Below are positions 1 through 11,896 of a stretch of DNA of 64,000 bases, in pieces. Where the stretch lies: positions 62,001 through 126,000 of the forward strand of contig JAIWWG010000031.1 of assembly GCA_025435555.1 (NCBI GenBank), given 5' to 3'. The first letter of the stretch is position 1. Every line of letters starts with the position of its first letter. Origin of the DNA: Chytriomyces cf. hyalinus JEL632 (Eukaryota; Chytridiomycota; Chytridiomycetes; Chytridiales; Chytriomycetaceae). The position numbers were made by a program, and so were the translations under genes. The notes beneath the pieces were generated by a model. It was not told the origin of the DNA. It saw only the letters and a program-made list of their open reading frames with translations, and made no database searches.

Positions 1-15
1 ACTCAAAAACCAGAA

Positions 16-945
16 ATGAGCACACTCTCACTTCAGACGTCCAAAAATGTGTTGCGGTGCAAATGCATCGTGCTTGGGAACCAAGGGGTAGGGAAAACGT
101 CGCTAGTCCAAGTGTTTCAGTCGGATGGCGCCCAGTTTCCGAAAAACTACAACATGGTTGGTGCGCGTGCTTGCTTTGGCGTTCACTGCAGATGGTTTGA
201 TTTAGAAAACTCATCCTTTATTGACGCTGTTGATCTTTGCAGACCATCAACAGCGAAGTGTGTGTGAAGGTTGTCAATATTCCCGACACAAACACGTCCA
301 TTGAAATGTTTCTGCACGACATTGCCGGGCATGAGGTAACTTCAAGTGCTTCTCTTTCGTTGAATATATAAATACTGAACCAGCGCAGGTCTTTTTGGAA
401 TATTCAACGAAATACGTGAGTGCTCATGACCACATCCTTGACCGCGGTCAATGAACGAGTTTTCTCTCTTGCGCCACGCTTCAAGTGCGAAGGAGCATCA
501 GCATTCGTGATCGTCTACGACGTGACAAACCCTGAATCATTTGCATCCATGGGTCGATGGCTTCAAATCGCAAAACGATGTCGCGTCGGAAAACAGATCC
601 ACGGAGTGCTGGTTGCAAACAAGGCAGATTTGGATTTGCGGAGAAGTATTTCCAGACAGCAAGGGGAAGAGTTTGCGAAAGCAAACAAGTTGGTTTACTT
701 TGAGTGCTCGGCGGTTGAGTTGTTGCTGTTGACTTCCTTCTTGGGATGTTGCTGACCCTTGATTGCCAGGCTCAGAATGCGGACGTTGACGCGCCCTTTT
801 ATTACCTTTCAAACATGTTTCACGGTGATCAACTTAATCCATCGAACATATCTTGTACAGGAGCGAATCCCTTGAACTTTTTTATTCTCCAAAATCAGAA
901 CACTTTGAAGCCGCCATCAAAAGCTTCTCAAAAGCAGAGCATTAA
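16..945 (+). CDS. IFT27: Intraflagellar transport protein 27 (Rab-like small GTPase)
   Basis: Rab-like GTPase of the IFT-B complex, which carries cargo along the flagellar axoneme. Exons proposed at 16-156, 243-335, 389-415, 486-713, 770-816 and 861-945. Visible motifs are the P-loop GNQGVGKT (about residue 22), an IFT27-type strand VVNIPDTNTSIEMFLHD followed by IAGHE in place of the Rab WDTAGQE, the YDVTN strand, the base-specifying NKAD and an ECSA motif. The run SDGAQF after the P-loop is characteristic of IFT27 (human SDGAHF). The last intron (817-860) would be only 44 bp. Splicing it gives about 206 residues, close to the family length, and an FEAAIKSF end. Reading through instead extends the frame to 1036. 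Convergent with TAF1. Family assignment is strong, the C-terminus uncertain. Confidence 0.9.
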
Positions 946-1076
946 AACGGAATATGAGTTCCCAAACTCATCCAAGAAATGCAAGCAACTCTTCTTCAAT
1001 GTCAGCTGCGTCGGGAAAATCGTTGTCCTACAATAAAATACAAATCAGATGGACTCCAGATTAACAAAGCACAATC

Positions 1077-4000
1077 TCATGTCACCTGATTTGGACCAAA
1101 CTTTGCCGTAATTTCATTCTCGAGTCTTGTTACTTCGGCCGCCATCTGCGTTAGGTCAAGGATGAGACAAATGATCGATTCAAATTGATGTAACTCATGC
1201 GAAACGAACTTGTCTCATGGCTTTACGCGTTTTGTTCATGAGCCCAAGGGCGACATCCGTTAATGGATTTTGAGGACCATTGTACTGCACGCAGTTCTGA
1301 TACAATAGCTGCATGTCATTCACTAGCGAGGCGGCATTTCTGTATTCTAAAGAAACACATTTCTAATGCGCATTATCAATGAGCAATTGACTGAATCAGC
1401 ATAAAACACAACGTCGATCTTACCTGCTTCATATCTTCCAAACAAATTGGATTTTGAATCATCACATGATAGTCGGGAAAGGCGAGCGGATCCACCGGGT
1501 TGCAGAACACAAAACTCATTGGATGTGCAATGTGCTCAGACACAACCTTATCAAACATGCGGTTCAAAGCTTCTTCAGGCTCTGCGGATTTGATGGAGAA
1601 TTTGAGTTTCAGCGGCTGATTACTGGGGCCAGAAGATTCGGGTCGTTTCATGGCGCTTGGGGGCATGTTCGGATGACTCAGCGCCACTGAATCTTGGGGT
1701 CTGATTTGGAAAACAATCGTTGAACAAATGGAACTATAAATTGAGTTACAAAAAAGCGCTTGCTCACTTCCTTTTCCGCTTTCGTCCATCTTCCTCGGCA
1801 ACTTCTCCAAGAGCGTCCTGCTCCTTCTTCTGTTTACGCACATACGCCTCTCTTAAATACGCGTTGATCACTCGAGGATCACTAATTGTTTCGGATTTTG
1901 CAATCATTTGTCCATTCGGGCCTCGGACCTTTTTTCAGCACAGGTCAAAACGGACGGAGGACTTCTTCACAAACAGAACGAGCAACAAACCAGACGGTTG
2001 ATGATGAGCTTTCTGTTCTTTTTGACGGCCGATGATTCCACGCTTCCAGCGATTGACATTGCATCGTCATCCTTTGGTTGAATGGGTCCGATTTGGGGCA
2101 GCAACTTATCTTCATTCATGTCATCACGCTACCGTTTTTGTTTTTGAAGAATTGCTTGAACCGTTGCAAACACAGCCGTATTGAGTTTACCTTGTCATCT
2201 TCCAGGTCATCTTCTGCGCCCAATTCCTCTTCGGTCGGCAGGTCCACCGCCTTCTTTGAACTAAGCGATTTGACTTGGGCATTCCAAATTCTTCGAATCT
2301 GGACAGGGTGTGTGTGTTGATGTTTGCTCTTTGCCACTTGTTTTAAACGAGGGGAATAAACTCACTTCCTCTTTGTATACAACTTGTTGTTCGGCGTACG
2401 AAAATCGAATCAAGTTTTTTGGTGTGACGGGAGCTGTGCGTAGAGTTTGAATTTAGAGACGACCGCTGCATCAAAGACAGCGATAGAACCATACCATCTT
2501 TTGGTGGTGCTTCACCCTCTCGGTAAAACATTTCCTTCATGGATTGCCGAATGAAACTGAATCCTTCTCCGATTCCTGTTGGATCCCCGCCGCCATATAG
2601 CTGAACCATTCCTTTCCCCTGCATCGAGTGTGAGCAACATGATCATGTATTTAAACACAACCACACCTGAATCGTCATGACAAAGTTCTTGCTCCAAATC
2701 CACGGTGCCATTTGAATCTCCAAATCCGTGCTCGAATCTTCCTGCTCCTCCCCACCTTCTTCTCCTCCACCTCCGCCACCACCCGCGCCTAAATCAAGAC
2801 TTGCGTAACCAATATCCTTCAGCCGCTGTTCACCTGCGAAGGCAGCTTCAAGGAGGCAGCACCATTCTGGGGTGATGATCTTTTGCAATTCCTCTTCGGT
2901 TGGTAGAACTCGAGATTGCTTAACCTTGTACCAGCCCGTATTTTCCCCCTTTTTCCAATTTTGTGCAACTTCCTGGAATTTTCGCACAAACGTTAATTCC
3001 TTTCCGCACCACCGAGAACGGCAAGGTGAACAGAACAGAGAATGCTTACACGAAGCCGAGCGCGTACTTCCGAGTCTGGCTGATCTGCAAAGTACCGTTT
3101 CAAGTTTTCATACCAGAGCCGGTTATTTGCATTGTTGAGCATAAGTCGAAACGCAATCGACTTGCAATTTGATTCACATAAAAACGAAAGGTTAAGCAGG
3201 ACGAATAACGAAATATGAAAAGAATGAACAGCATACATGCAGCCGTGCTTTCATTAAGTTGAGGACTTTACGCGACTGTGGGCGAGGAACTTCTTGCTGA
3301 GGATAAGTTTGTCCCACGACAAATAGGAACGGCACATCTCTCAAGTACCATTTTACTTTTCCATTGTGTGTATGTCTAAAAACAACGGGTGAATCAATGT
3401 ATCCTGCCTGAGCAAAAACACATACCGAATCAGTAGAAAGTCGGTCGGGGGTATAACATGCTGCCAAATTGGCGCACGGATCAAATTATTCGTGATCCCT
3501 TGAATGACATCTCCAGGGCTTACGTCTCCGAAATTGTTGAACGGAGATGCATCAATTTTTTCAAGCGGAGAGTGTTGTCCAATTGGAAGCTATCAAGGGC
3601 ATCGAAATTTAGACGTTAGTTCCGTCAAGTTTTTAAGCCGAGTTTCCATATCCACCTTTGGAACCGTCAAATCCTTTTCGTTTTCCTTGCGGTAGAAATT
3701 CTGGAGAAGTGTTCCCATTCCAAAATTACTCAGAATTGGTGGATATTCTTCCTGCACTCAGCATAAAAGGGGTTTGGAATTAGAAACAAAAATGGCTTCT
3801 GGTATTAAGGTCGAAAAGTCGGTTGGCCAGTTTACCGAGTATTCTAGCAGGACATAATTATTCGTGTCACGGTTTGTCAGATTCATGTAATCGTCCAAAG
3901 GATCGGTGTCCCTTTTCTTTTTGGCACTTTTGCAGCGCGAAAAGTGAGCTTCTTCTCCGGGACTAAATTTAATGGGTGGGCGATGAAAATCTCGCAGTTC

Positions 4001-5438
4001 TTGTGTATTGAGTTGAGTTTTGTACTGGAGCGGGGCAATGAGGACGTGAGTTCAAACTATCGCAAACTCAGGGAACACTCACATGTGGCCATAGCATTTC
4101 TACAGCAGCGCGTGAATGCTTAAGAATCGCAGAACCTTGCGACTGTCGCACGTGCTCTCGTTTATGGGAGTTCACATAGAACATATCGTTTGAGAGATTA
4201 AATCGGTCCATCACAGGCGCGCCTTGATATCTTTTGATAGGATTGGCAGATGCTGGAGAGGTGAAAGGCTTTTAAAACAAGAGCAAACGCGCGGAAACAT
4301 GAACATTGATCTTTACTTTCGTCCGTGGCCCAGTTTTTCAAATCGTTCACAATTGTTGGGTCGTTGAATATGATTGGCGGAGGCACGAAATTATCCTCAT
4401 CGTCCCATATGATGGCATCCGTCCATAATTCCGCATCGAGGGCTGTGTTTCGAATGAGTAAACGCGACTGCTCTTCTCGCGCTCTTTGCCGAACAAAGAA
4501 AGAAGGTTAACAAGATGCGATTTGCTGTGAAGGGAAAGTAACTGATGCCTACTCTTTAATTGCATCCGCAGATTTATTCCGCGTCGAGTCTTCTTCCTCA
4601 TCATCCCAGAGAATCTTGTCTTCCCATTGGTCCAGAACGACAGGATCCATCGATGACGGAAGTACTTTATCTTCAAAGATTTCGCGCTGATGTTTTCAAA
4701 AGAAGGAAGGTGGAGAAAGTTGTTTCGAATGAGCAAGAGTCACCAGTGAGTGATGGACGAAAAAGAAATGGAGAGTCAGAGAGGCAAACCTCTTCCAGTT
4801 CTTCTTTCCATTTCCGAGCACGATATATGCCCCAAGAATCTGTCAACGTGGTTGGCTGTGATACGCGGCCAAGAAAGACATCCACGTCGTTCCTTGACAA
4901 CACATACCCTTGCCGATGCGAGGCTGCTCCGGAATTCGGAATCAGAAATTCAACCGTTAACATCAAGAACGAAAGGTATATGTGTGTTCACAATGCGAAG
5001 AAGAGCACCTTTTTTGAAAGTCTTTTTGATTTGCGGCTTCACAAACTTTAGTTTCGGAGCGAACAAGTCCGAAAACTTGAGGAGTTTCTGAGAAGATTGA
5101 TCTGCATTGGACTCTGAATCTGAATCATTGTCGAAAGCGTCCCAGTCTTTGAGTTTCTTTTGTTGTTCGACCTGAGTTGACTTGCTCGGCGATTGGATGA
5201 CATAGTCATTGCTGATAACAATCGGCGCAGATTGGGCTGACTGCGGTTCGAGCTGGATAGACTGCGGAAGAAGCGGGTTCCAGAGCAGCTGCGAGTGAGG
5301 TTGCGGTTGCGAGATGGCCAGGTTCGAAGTGATGTCCACGCCAACATCGTCGTCCTGGGCTGCATTCTCATCGGAGTCGTAGTCATCCGAATCCATCTTC
5401 ACAGAGGACGCTGGTTTACTGTGCGAGTGGGCAAGCAA
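1077..5438 (-). CDS. TAF1: TFIID subunit TAF1 with C-terminal bromodomain
   Basis: Largest TFIID scaffold subunit, which binds TBP and TAF7 and contacts the core promoter. Multi-exon, read from 5438 (or the in-frame Met at 5396, before the acidic DSDDYDSDENAAQDDD) down to about 1077. Diagnostic segments in order: an acidic N-terminus; the central DUF3591 domain with FNDPTIVNDLKNW (about 4360), FFVVGQ-like FLFVVGQTYPQQEVP (about 3300), WSKNFVMT followed by the nearly invariant GGGDPTGIGEGFSF (2560-2700), EEELQKIITPEW and IRRIWNAQV; a helix with DPRVINAYLREAYVRKQKKEQ (about 1880); then a bromodomain, PVDPLAFPDYHVMIQNP (about 1480), continuing in a further exon with YRNAASLVNDMQ and NCVQYNGPQNP (about 1240-1330). 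The last small exon ends at 1077 if the intron with a CTAAC branch site is used, otherwise the stop is at 1195. No kinase domain was identified. Confidence 0.9.
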
Positions 5439-5486
5439 TAAATATTCAGCACTTATTTATTTTCGTGCTTTATTTATTCATTAAAA
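5439..5486. promoter_or_regulatory. Very short divergent promoter, TAF1 / MOG1
   Basis: Only 48 bp separate the longest TAF1 start (5438) from the MOG1 start (5487), or 90 bp if TAF1 starts at 5396. The spacer is AT-rich with repeated TTTATT. No clear TATA box can be assigned to either gene. Shared control is inferred from the spacing only. Confidence 0.4.
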
Positions 5487-6250
5487 ATGGGAGAGTTGTT
5501 CGGAGGTGCCATCAAGCTCGCAATTCCGCCACACTTTGCAGATGCGTCCCAGTTCCGCCAAGTACCCGACAACCAGGAGGTGTTCGTGTCGTCGATTGAT
5601 AACAGCTCCGTGATCGTGGAACTACTGGAAGCTGTCGATGACACGGACCGCAGCTTGTGAGTTGGAGCTTTCTCTTCCTTCTTCTCATTCTCTTCTTCCA
5701 TTGATGCATCTGTTAATATTGTCATAACTTGGCTGGCCTGACTTCTCCTGCATTCTGCTTCCCAGATTCCACTTCAACGAACTTGCTGATAGCAATGACG
5801 CTGGAAACAGTACAGCAATTATAGCGCGATCCACCCTTCAGCCAGTGCCTTCGATGAATTTGCAGTTGAGTAAAGCTACTACTTGTGGAGCGATGGGGGC
5901 GGGTGATGTGGATGAGCGTTACTGAACCAGCTTAACCTCACAGACCAAAATGTACCATTGATGTAATCCATGGTGTCCAACATGCTGCAAAGTTCAACAC
6001 GTCAGATATAACTTCGGTGCATGTGTTGCTTGCTGTCGTTCATCTTCCCCAAGTGAACACGGACTTGTTGATTTCAATCAACAAACCAATAGACAAGGAG
6101 ACGAAGGGTAAGTTGCACCTTGCTGGCTGCTGATTTCTACGCGTATTTAAAAGCTATCTTCATTCAGAGGTGGCCAATGCAACTGCATTCGCTGAGTTTG
6201 CGCAGTTTGTGGGAACACTTCGCGTGGATGACTGGGGTCTCTTTGCGTAA
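5487..6250 (+). CDS. MOG1: Mog1 / RANGRF Ran-binding nucleotide release factor
   Basis: Small nuclear protein that binds Ran and promotes GTP release, supporting nuclear protein import. The start GELFGGAIKLAIPP and FRQVPDNQEVF are the Mog1 signature. FHFNELA, IHGVQHAAKFN, LPQVNTDLL and the terminal FAQFVGTLRVDDWGLF follow in family order. Proposed exons are 5487-5656, 5766-5869, 5944-6107 and 6168-6250. Exons 1-2 and 3-4 join cleanly, but 2-3 does not: the obvious donor GTAAAG at 5870 leaves the frame one base off. A non-canonical site, a missed micro-exon or a one-base assembly error would each explain this. Expected length is about 175 residues. Family identity is firm, the middle junction is not. 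Confidence 0.85.
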
Positions 6251-6412
6251 ATCAGCTTGGTCAAGAAGGATGGTCCTGGTCGTGTTGTTCTGATCCTGAT
6301 GCGCTCTGATTATTCGTCTTTTATTCTTGATATTATTTTGCGTCAGCCACATGCGGTTTGAATAACTTTCTTTTTTTTTTTTGGAGTTGTCTCAAAAGAA
6401 TATATCCACATT

Positions 6413-8454
6413 TTGATGTCTACTTGCCTGCGAGGTTTGAAGCCAATGCAAGCGATCAGCATGACGGCAATCCGAGCATCATGCGCCGTCAGAAAATACT
6501 CAAGTTTGCATCGTGGCGACCGTGCCCCCTCCAACTGGACCTTCAACACACGCTATCCCCGCACCCAGTCTGGGACGAACTCTAAGAGGGACAGCAAATC
6601 CCACTCAAAGCGAGATCATAAGCCATACAAGAAACCAGGCGTGTCTTTCACGGGTCTGGCCCTGCCACCCTCGCGGAGACTTGCCCGGCTTGGCGTCGGT
6701 GTGAATGTGAAAGGACAAAAGGGTTCCATGCCCGTCACGAAAAAGAAACCCACCAACAGACCAGACCCACGAGTTGCGGGAGAGCGGAGGAAACTGACAC
6801 TGTTGAACGATGCAGAGCGGAGAGCCGCTCAAGCGAAATATGACGCAAAGTTTGCAATGCAAAAAGTGCAGAAAAAAGACGTTTTGTTGGAAAGTGCCGT
6901 CGACCATTTTGAAAGTGAGTTCTACTTTGTTTTCGCTTTTGGTTTGGCCATTTTTCTTAGCTTTGAATTGCAGAGATGGGATTACTGCCAAGTGTGTTGG
7001 ATGCAATCAAACATCTTCTCGGTGAAAATGCAAAGCCCACTGCGGTTCAAAGTCTGGCTATCCCGGCATCGCTTCAATTGGGAAATTCTAAAAGTAACGA
7101 TGGAAATCGTGCCATGCTTGTTGGTGCCGAAACAGGTGGCGGGAAAACACTTGCCTACCTCGTTCCCTTAATCAACCGTCTTAAAGAGCAAGAAATTGAA
7201 GCGGCTGCTACTGCGAATGCTTCAATGCAGTCTGCTTCAGAATTAATTGAAGCGATTGTTGATTCTACCGTCCTTGATTCCGCTTCAGCAATGTCCTCTG
7301 TATCATCATCCAAATTGCGGCGGCTTCGTCGACCTCGTGCAATCGTTCTTGTCCCCAGCCGAGAACTTGTGACGCAAGCGACTGCCGTGGCGAAATCTCT
7401 ATGCTCACACAACGTCCGCCTTACAGTTCTTGGAACTCACGCCCGTCGTGCGCATCCAGAACGGGTCGCAGCAAAGCTCGCGACAACTCCAGTTGATATT
7501 TTCATCACCACACCTCGCGAATTGAAACGTCTTTTGGACTCAAACGCCGTTGCACTTTCTAAATTGAATGAGGTCGTCATTGATGAAAGCGACACAATGT
7601 TTGACGAAGGGAATTTACCAGACTTGGAAGAAATCCGCTCAGCAATTGTATCTCACGCACCACGTGCATCAAGCCCCGCGACCACCTCTGCTTCTGATAA
7701 TTTAAATCAGGTGGACGTTGTCACGAAAGAACCCATCACAACTTACATAAGTGCAACGTTCCCAGTCACAATGACAAATCGAATTACCGAACTCCACCCA
7801 ACTCATCTCCAAATTACAACGCAAAACTTGCACAAAGCATCTACTTCGCTCAAACAAATCTTTCTTAGCGTCACTTCCAGCTCAACGAAACCTACCCTTC
7901 TCGTTGATGTGTTGAAACGATCTGCGCAAGCCGGTGAAAAGAGAGTGATTGTGTTTGTCAACAGCCGAGACACGGGAACATGGCTTGTTGATTACTTGCG
8001 CAGCAAAAACGTTGTTAATCCAAGACTTGGCGGTGGTGGTGTGTTTTGGGTAAATGGGCAAATGGATCCGAAAGTGCGTGACGCTGTGATGGGTTTGTTT
8101 GTTCAGGGCAGAAAACGGCGTCTCGGAGAAGATGCCTTGTTGGACAGCGCTTTGGGAGAAACTAGTCTCGATCCTGACTCAAAATCACCAAATGGAGTGA
8201 GTTCGTGGGATTCCGGTGATAAAGTTGCAATTCTTGTTGCTACGGACTTGGCCAGTCGAGGCGTGGATACAACAGCGGCAGATCATATTGTCCTGTATGA
8301 TTTCCCGCGCAGTGCCATTGAGTATCTGCATCGTGTTGGTAGGACAGCAAGAAATGGTGCAGGTGGACGGGCAACAAGTTTGCTGACAAAGAGGGATATG
8401 CGGGTTTCGGATGGAATTGAAATGGCCGTCAAGAGGGGAAAAATTCTTGGCTGA
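6413..8454 (+). CDS. Mitochondrial DEAD-box RNA helicase, Mrh4/DDX28-like
   Basis: ATP-dependent RNA helicase, probably assisting mitochondrial large ribosomal subunit assembly. Two exons, 6413-6914 and 6974-8454, give about 660 residues. The N-terminus is basic, Ser-rich and non-acidic, with VRKYSS resembling a presequence cleavage site, so mitochondrial import is inferred; an internal Met at 6446 begins a tidier presequence. Helicase motifs: Q-motif KPTAVQSLAIP (about 187), I AETGGGKT (about 219), Ia PSRELV, Ib TTPREL, II DESD (about 370), III SATF, V ATDLASRGVD (about 589), VI HRVGRTARNG (about 620). Motif II reads DESD instead of DEAD; Mrh4 and DDX28 share the surrounding DT-x-F/L-DE context. 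The gene starts 163 bp after MOG1 on the same strand. Confidence 0.88.
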
Positions 8455-8647
8455 ACGTAATACAGTCAATTGCCGTGCATTTCATCTTCACAATTGGTTT
8501 TCTGTGCTCTCCGGCTAACTGCACAATTGAATGGTGGAAAATAGGCTATGCCTCGAACTCAAATGAATCAGTCATGACCTGCACGGCACCGGCACTTACA
8601 TTGCTGTCAGTGCAATCCGCGCGCAGAAATGAGCCTTTGTCCAAAAA

Positions 8648-8719
8648 AGCACCGGACGGGGGTTGATCCCGTGACCTCAGGATTTGCAGTCCCACGCTCT
8701 ACCACTGAGCTACCAGTGC
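8648..8719 (-). tRNA. tRNA-Cys (GCA)
   Basis: The reverse strand folds as a 72-nt cloverleaf: acceptor GCACTGG with CCGGTGC, D-arm GCTC-loop-GAGC, anticodon stem TGGGA/TCCTG around the loop CTGCAAA (anticodon GCA, Cys), 5-nt variable loop, T-arm ACGGG/CCCGT. The discriminator base is U, as expected for cysteine tRNA, and a run of five T follows at once (8647-8643), a normal RNA polymerase III stop. No intron. The rest of 8455-8963, between the helicase and TBCCD1, shows nothing else I can support. Confidence 0.95.
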
Positions 8720-8963
8720 GCGATGTGACCTCAAAACAAGATATTTTTATGGTTCTTGCTTGGTGGAAGAAGCAGGTCTTATGTCATCCATAGTTGCAGC
8801 CACGCTGCTTGGTAAACTACCTTAACAACGAAGACAGAAAGCAATTGGAGTGTTTGGAAGCACCGAATTCAATGATCAACAATATTTTTATTCAAAACAA
8901 ATGGCTTGTCAGCAGTGGCATCGGCCCAACTTCAGCGTGTCCGCGCTCTATAAGAGCAGCAAA

Positions 8964-10825
8964 ATGGCACTAACGCTGGAGCAGGTGACGCGGTTGGCTG
9001 AAAGTCTGCACAATCTGCGAACCGAACGGGAGGAGTTGGAGGGCACCGTGCCTCACGAAACGTGGGAGCAGCTGGTGTGCGCATTGCATGGATACGGACT
9101 CGACAAGTCACGCTCATGGTAATTTGGACGAATGTCACGCAAAACGGATGACGAATCAGTCAACTTATTCCTGCTTCGTTCTGACCCAGCGACTGGGCAA
9201 TGCGCGTGTACGCGCTTGGAAGCCAGGACGCGTTACTGCTGCTGCGTACAGCTTGTTTGCTGTGTTCGGACATTGATAAGGATGAGATGCGCTTTGCGAA
9301 AGTCGCTCCTGTCTTGCTGGCTGTTCTGGCAAAGGGTCTGGACCATGTCGCCGTTTCAAAGTCTCATTTCATTGACGGACTCATAGATGGCACATTTGAT
9401 CCGGATCTGATAAACGACTGCTCTCTCTCCGACAAGGAGTTGGCCGTGTTGGATGCTCTGTCGGACTGTGTATGGTCAACCAGTGCCAAGCATTCGGCCA
9501 AAGACAACTATGTTGCATGGCTACGCTCACAGGACCACGACCACATAACGCCGGAAGAAACGCGTCTCTGTTTGCGCAGTTGCCCGTCTACAGATTGGCA
9601 AGCCACGTTGTTCTCGCCCATGTTCGCTTTTTTCAACGATGGCTTGGAAGGGTTCAGCACGGCGCAAGGCTTTTCGCATTGGACAACAACGTTGGATTTA
9701 TGTTCCCAGTTCTTGGAATTCATTCACCACTCGCTTTCAGACGCGCTCGAACCAATGGTCGATAAAAATCAAGCCATCACATTTCAAAGTCCATTCGCAT
9801 TTGCAAACTGCCTCGAATCTCAGGCAGTCTTGGCCAAATTTTCTCATACATCGCTCCATGTTTATCCGACCTCGCAGTCTCAAAATAACCCTCTGCCTCG
9901 AACTCTCATCCTTGATAACTGCAATCATTGCACACTGTACGTTCATCCGTACCACAGTTCAAATTTCCAAAAGACTCAGCTTCACAACATCTGTGTCCAA
10001 AATTGCACAGATGTACGAATTATAAGTGCGCCCATACCAGGAAGTCTAAATATAACGGGAGACTCACACAGAATTCACATCAGCGCTGTAGCAGTACGCG
10101 ATATCTTCATCAGTCTGTCTGGCGGCAAGGAGGACGACCGAGATCGAGGCCAATGGCAGTCAGACAGAGATGTCAGCATCTTCGTCAACAGCGCTTTACC
10201 CGCTATTGTTGATTCAGGGGATGAAAGAGTTTGTTTTGGCCCAGCAGATGTGTGGTATAAAGGAATGGAGCAAGACGTACGCAGCTGCTTTTGTGGCGAG
10301 GATATTTTCGATGAACGTGTTGACTGGGTGGCAGAGGGAGAATTCGCAAGCCAAGGTACGGTCGGCGGTGTTCCAGGCATTTTAAGCTTTCGCAAGGATG
10401 ATGGAACGGCAGAGGAGGATCTTTATGCCGAGGAGGCATTTGCAAACACTTCCTGGAGACTTGTGGATCCCCTAAATTTCACTCTTTTACATGTTCCCTT
10501 GTTTCAGCGGGTACCGGACCACGTACCTCTCAGCAACGCGTACCTTGGCACTGTTCAAAAGGAATTGTATCCGCCACTGCCAAGTTTATACATTCGATGG
10601 GTCCATGAATATGTCAGATTTATTTTTGATTTCAAGGAATCAGTTCACGTTGAGGCGGATGCAGAAGCAGACTATAGCGATGACAACAACACTGGAAATG
10701 ATGACGGAGCGAAACTGGATGTTGACGCTATTCGAATCAACATGGAAGCAGAGTTCAAGGAGTGGATGGAAGAGAACGGGAAGTACAAAGAACTGGTGAG
10801 GCTACTACCTCCTGCGTGTGAATGA
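8964..10825 (+). CDS. TBCCD1: TBCC domain-containing protein 1 (centrosome/basal body positioning)
   Basis: TBCCD1 is a relative of tubulin cofactor C and RP2, needed for centriole or basal-body positioning in animals and algae. Exons 8964-9118 and 9190-10825 give about 596 residues. The Met at 8964 fits the family start; an upstream in-frame Met at 8850 would add a poor leader. The C-CAP/TBCC beta-helix (about residues 290-380) shows stacked strands such as TLILDNCNHCTLYVHP, VQNCTDVRIISAP and HRIHISAV. After it come DPLNFTLLHVP, an acidic insert, FKEWMEENGKYKELVRLLPP and the stop, which matches the human C-terminal pattern FYEWLINTGH..LVPPA. The TBCC arginine finger was not located, consistent with TBCCD1 proteins not acting as classical GAPs. 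Confidence 0.87.
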
Positions 10826-10926
10826 GATGAACTGCTTCGCTTTGTTCGTTGGAATATAAAATCATTTTCTTCACCTCACTCAGTGTTGGCCTTGTTGTGC
10901 AAATATTTTACAACAAAAGTCTTAAA

Positions 10927-11676
10927 ATGCGAGGGGAGACCGAAAAGAAGGACCACCGAGATACCCACCAGTTGAGATCACACGTACCATGTTGAACAAG
11001 CGAACTACTTACCAGTTGGCTTCTCTGCAGATTCAAAAAGGGCCTTCATTTTGAGGCTGAAACTCCAAACTTCCTAAAAATGCTGCAAGGCAACGGTACA
11101 AAACCAAAACAAATTCCTAACTTCGATGAAGAAGCTGAAGAAGATGTCGATGCAAATTACGATGATGAGGCGCCTCAGGTTTCTGTCGTCTGTGGATCAG
11201 CGCCTTCTACGCAATCTCGCTCAACGCAACGCAACGAGAATAGGTTGTTCTCGGCAAGAACGTGTCGGAAGGCGACGCAGTCAAAGCTCTCGGACTGAAG
11301 GATTCTGGTGAGCAGCGACTTGATTTTAGATCTATTTTATTTCGTATTTGTTGAAATTGTGCACTTGGCAGCCTCTCTGCAAGTCACGGAACTGGGGGGC
11401 AAGTCGAAGAAAGGGAAGAAGCGGCCCGTCCAAGACGCTGACAGCGACGCCGTTGCTTCGAAAGAATCTGTTCAATCAAGTTCGAAAATTGCTGAGATTG
11501 GATCGACTGGAGGCTCGGCCTTTGACAAGCGGCGAAAGCGAATGGAAGACCTCAAGAAGAAAGCAGAAGGCGGCGTATCTGCCGGCGCTGACAGCAATGC
11601 TAAATCTCGGACAGGAAAAGCTGGGAAGAGCGGGGTTGCGGCCAAGAAGATGCTATCGTTTGATTTTGATGAGTAA
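10927..11676 (+). CDS. DUF4604 family protein (KIAA1143-like)
   Basis: Small nuclear-type protein of unknown function from the eukaryotic DUF4604 family. Proposed exons 10927-10970, 11031-11178, 11244-11307 and 11372-11676 give about 186 residues. Family landmarks in order: KKGLHFEAETPNFLKMLQ (family pattern Y-x-x-x-E-P-x-F-L), acidic DEEAEEDVD, PQVVVLGKN split by the second intron, then a lysine-rich segment with KRRKRMEDLKKK and the terminal LSFDFDE, matching the L-S-F-D-x-E-D ending of KIAA1143. The first exon is the least certain, since the start was chosen only because it splices in frame. Downstream, 11677-11896 holds nothing I can identify. Confidence 0.75.
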
Positions 11677-11896
11677 AAGCATACTTGTATGTCGATCCAT
11701 CTGGATTGCATGTGCACGCTTGAAGCTGAGTACTTCTGTCGCCGAGTGGCTGCGGCAGTTGTGTCAGGCGCAGGGTTCGATGGACGATGAAATGTTCATC
11801 CGAGGACTTTTCATAATAACTTTCAAGAGCAAGTGAAATTTAGTTGGCAACGGCATCAATGAAACCCAGCGGTTGGATGCCACCAAAAAATCAGCA

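Noticed and set aside
11735-11790. tRNA-like A-box and B-box (GCCGAGTGGC and GGTTCGATGG)
   Set aside because: The flanks do not fold into an acceptor stem or anticodon arm, and the boxes sit only about 40 bp apart without a plausible loop.
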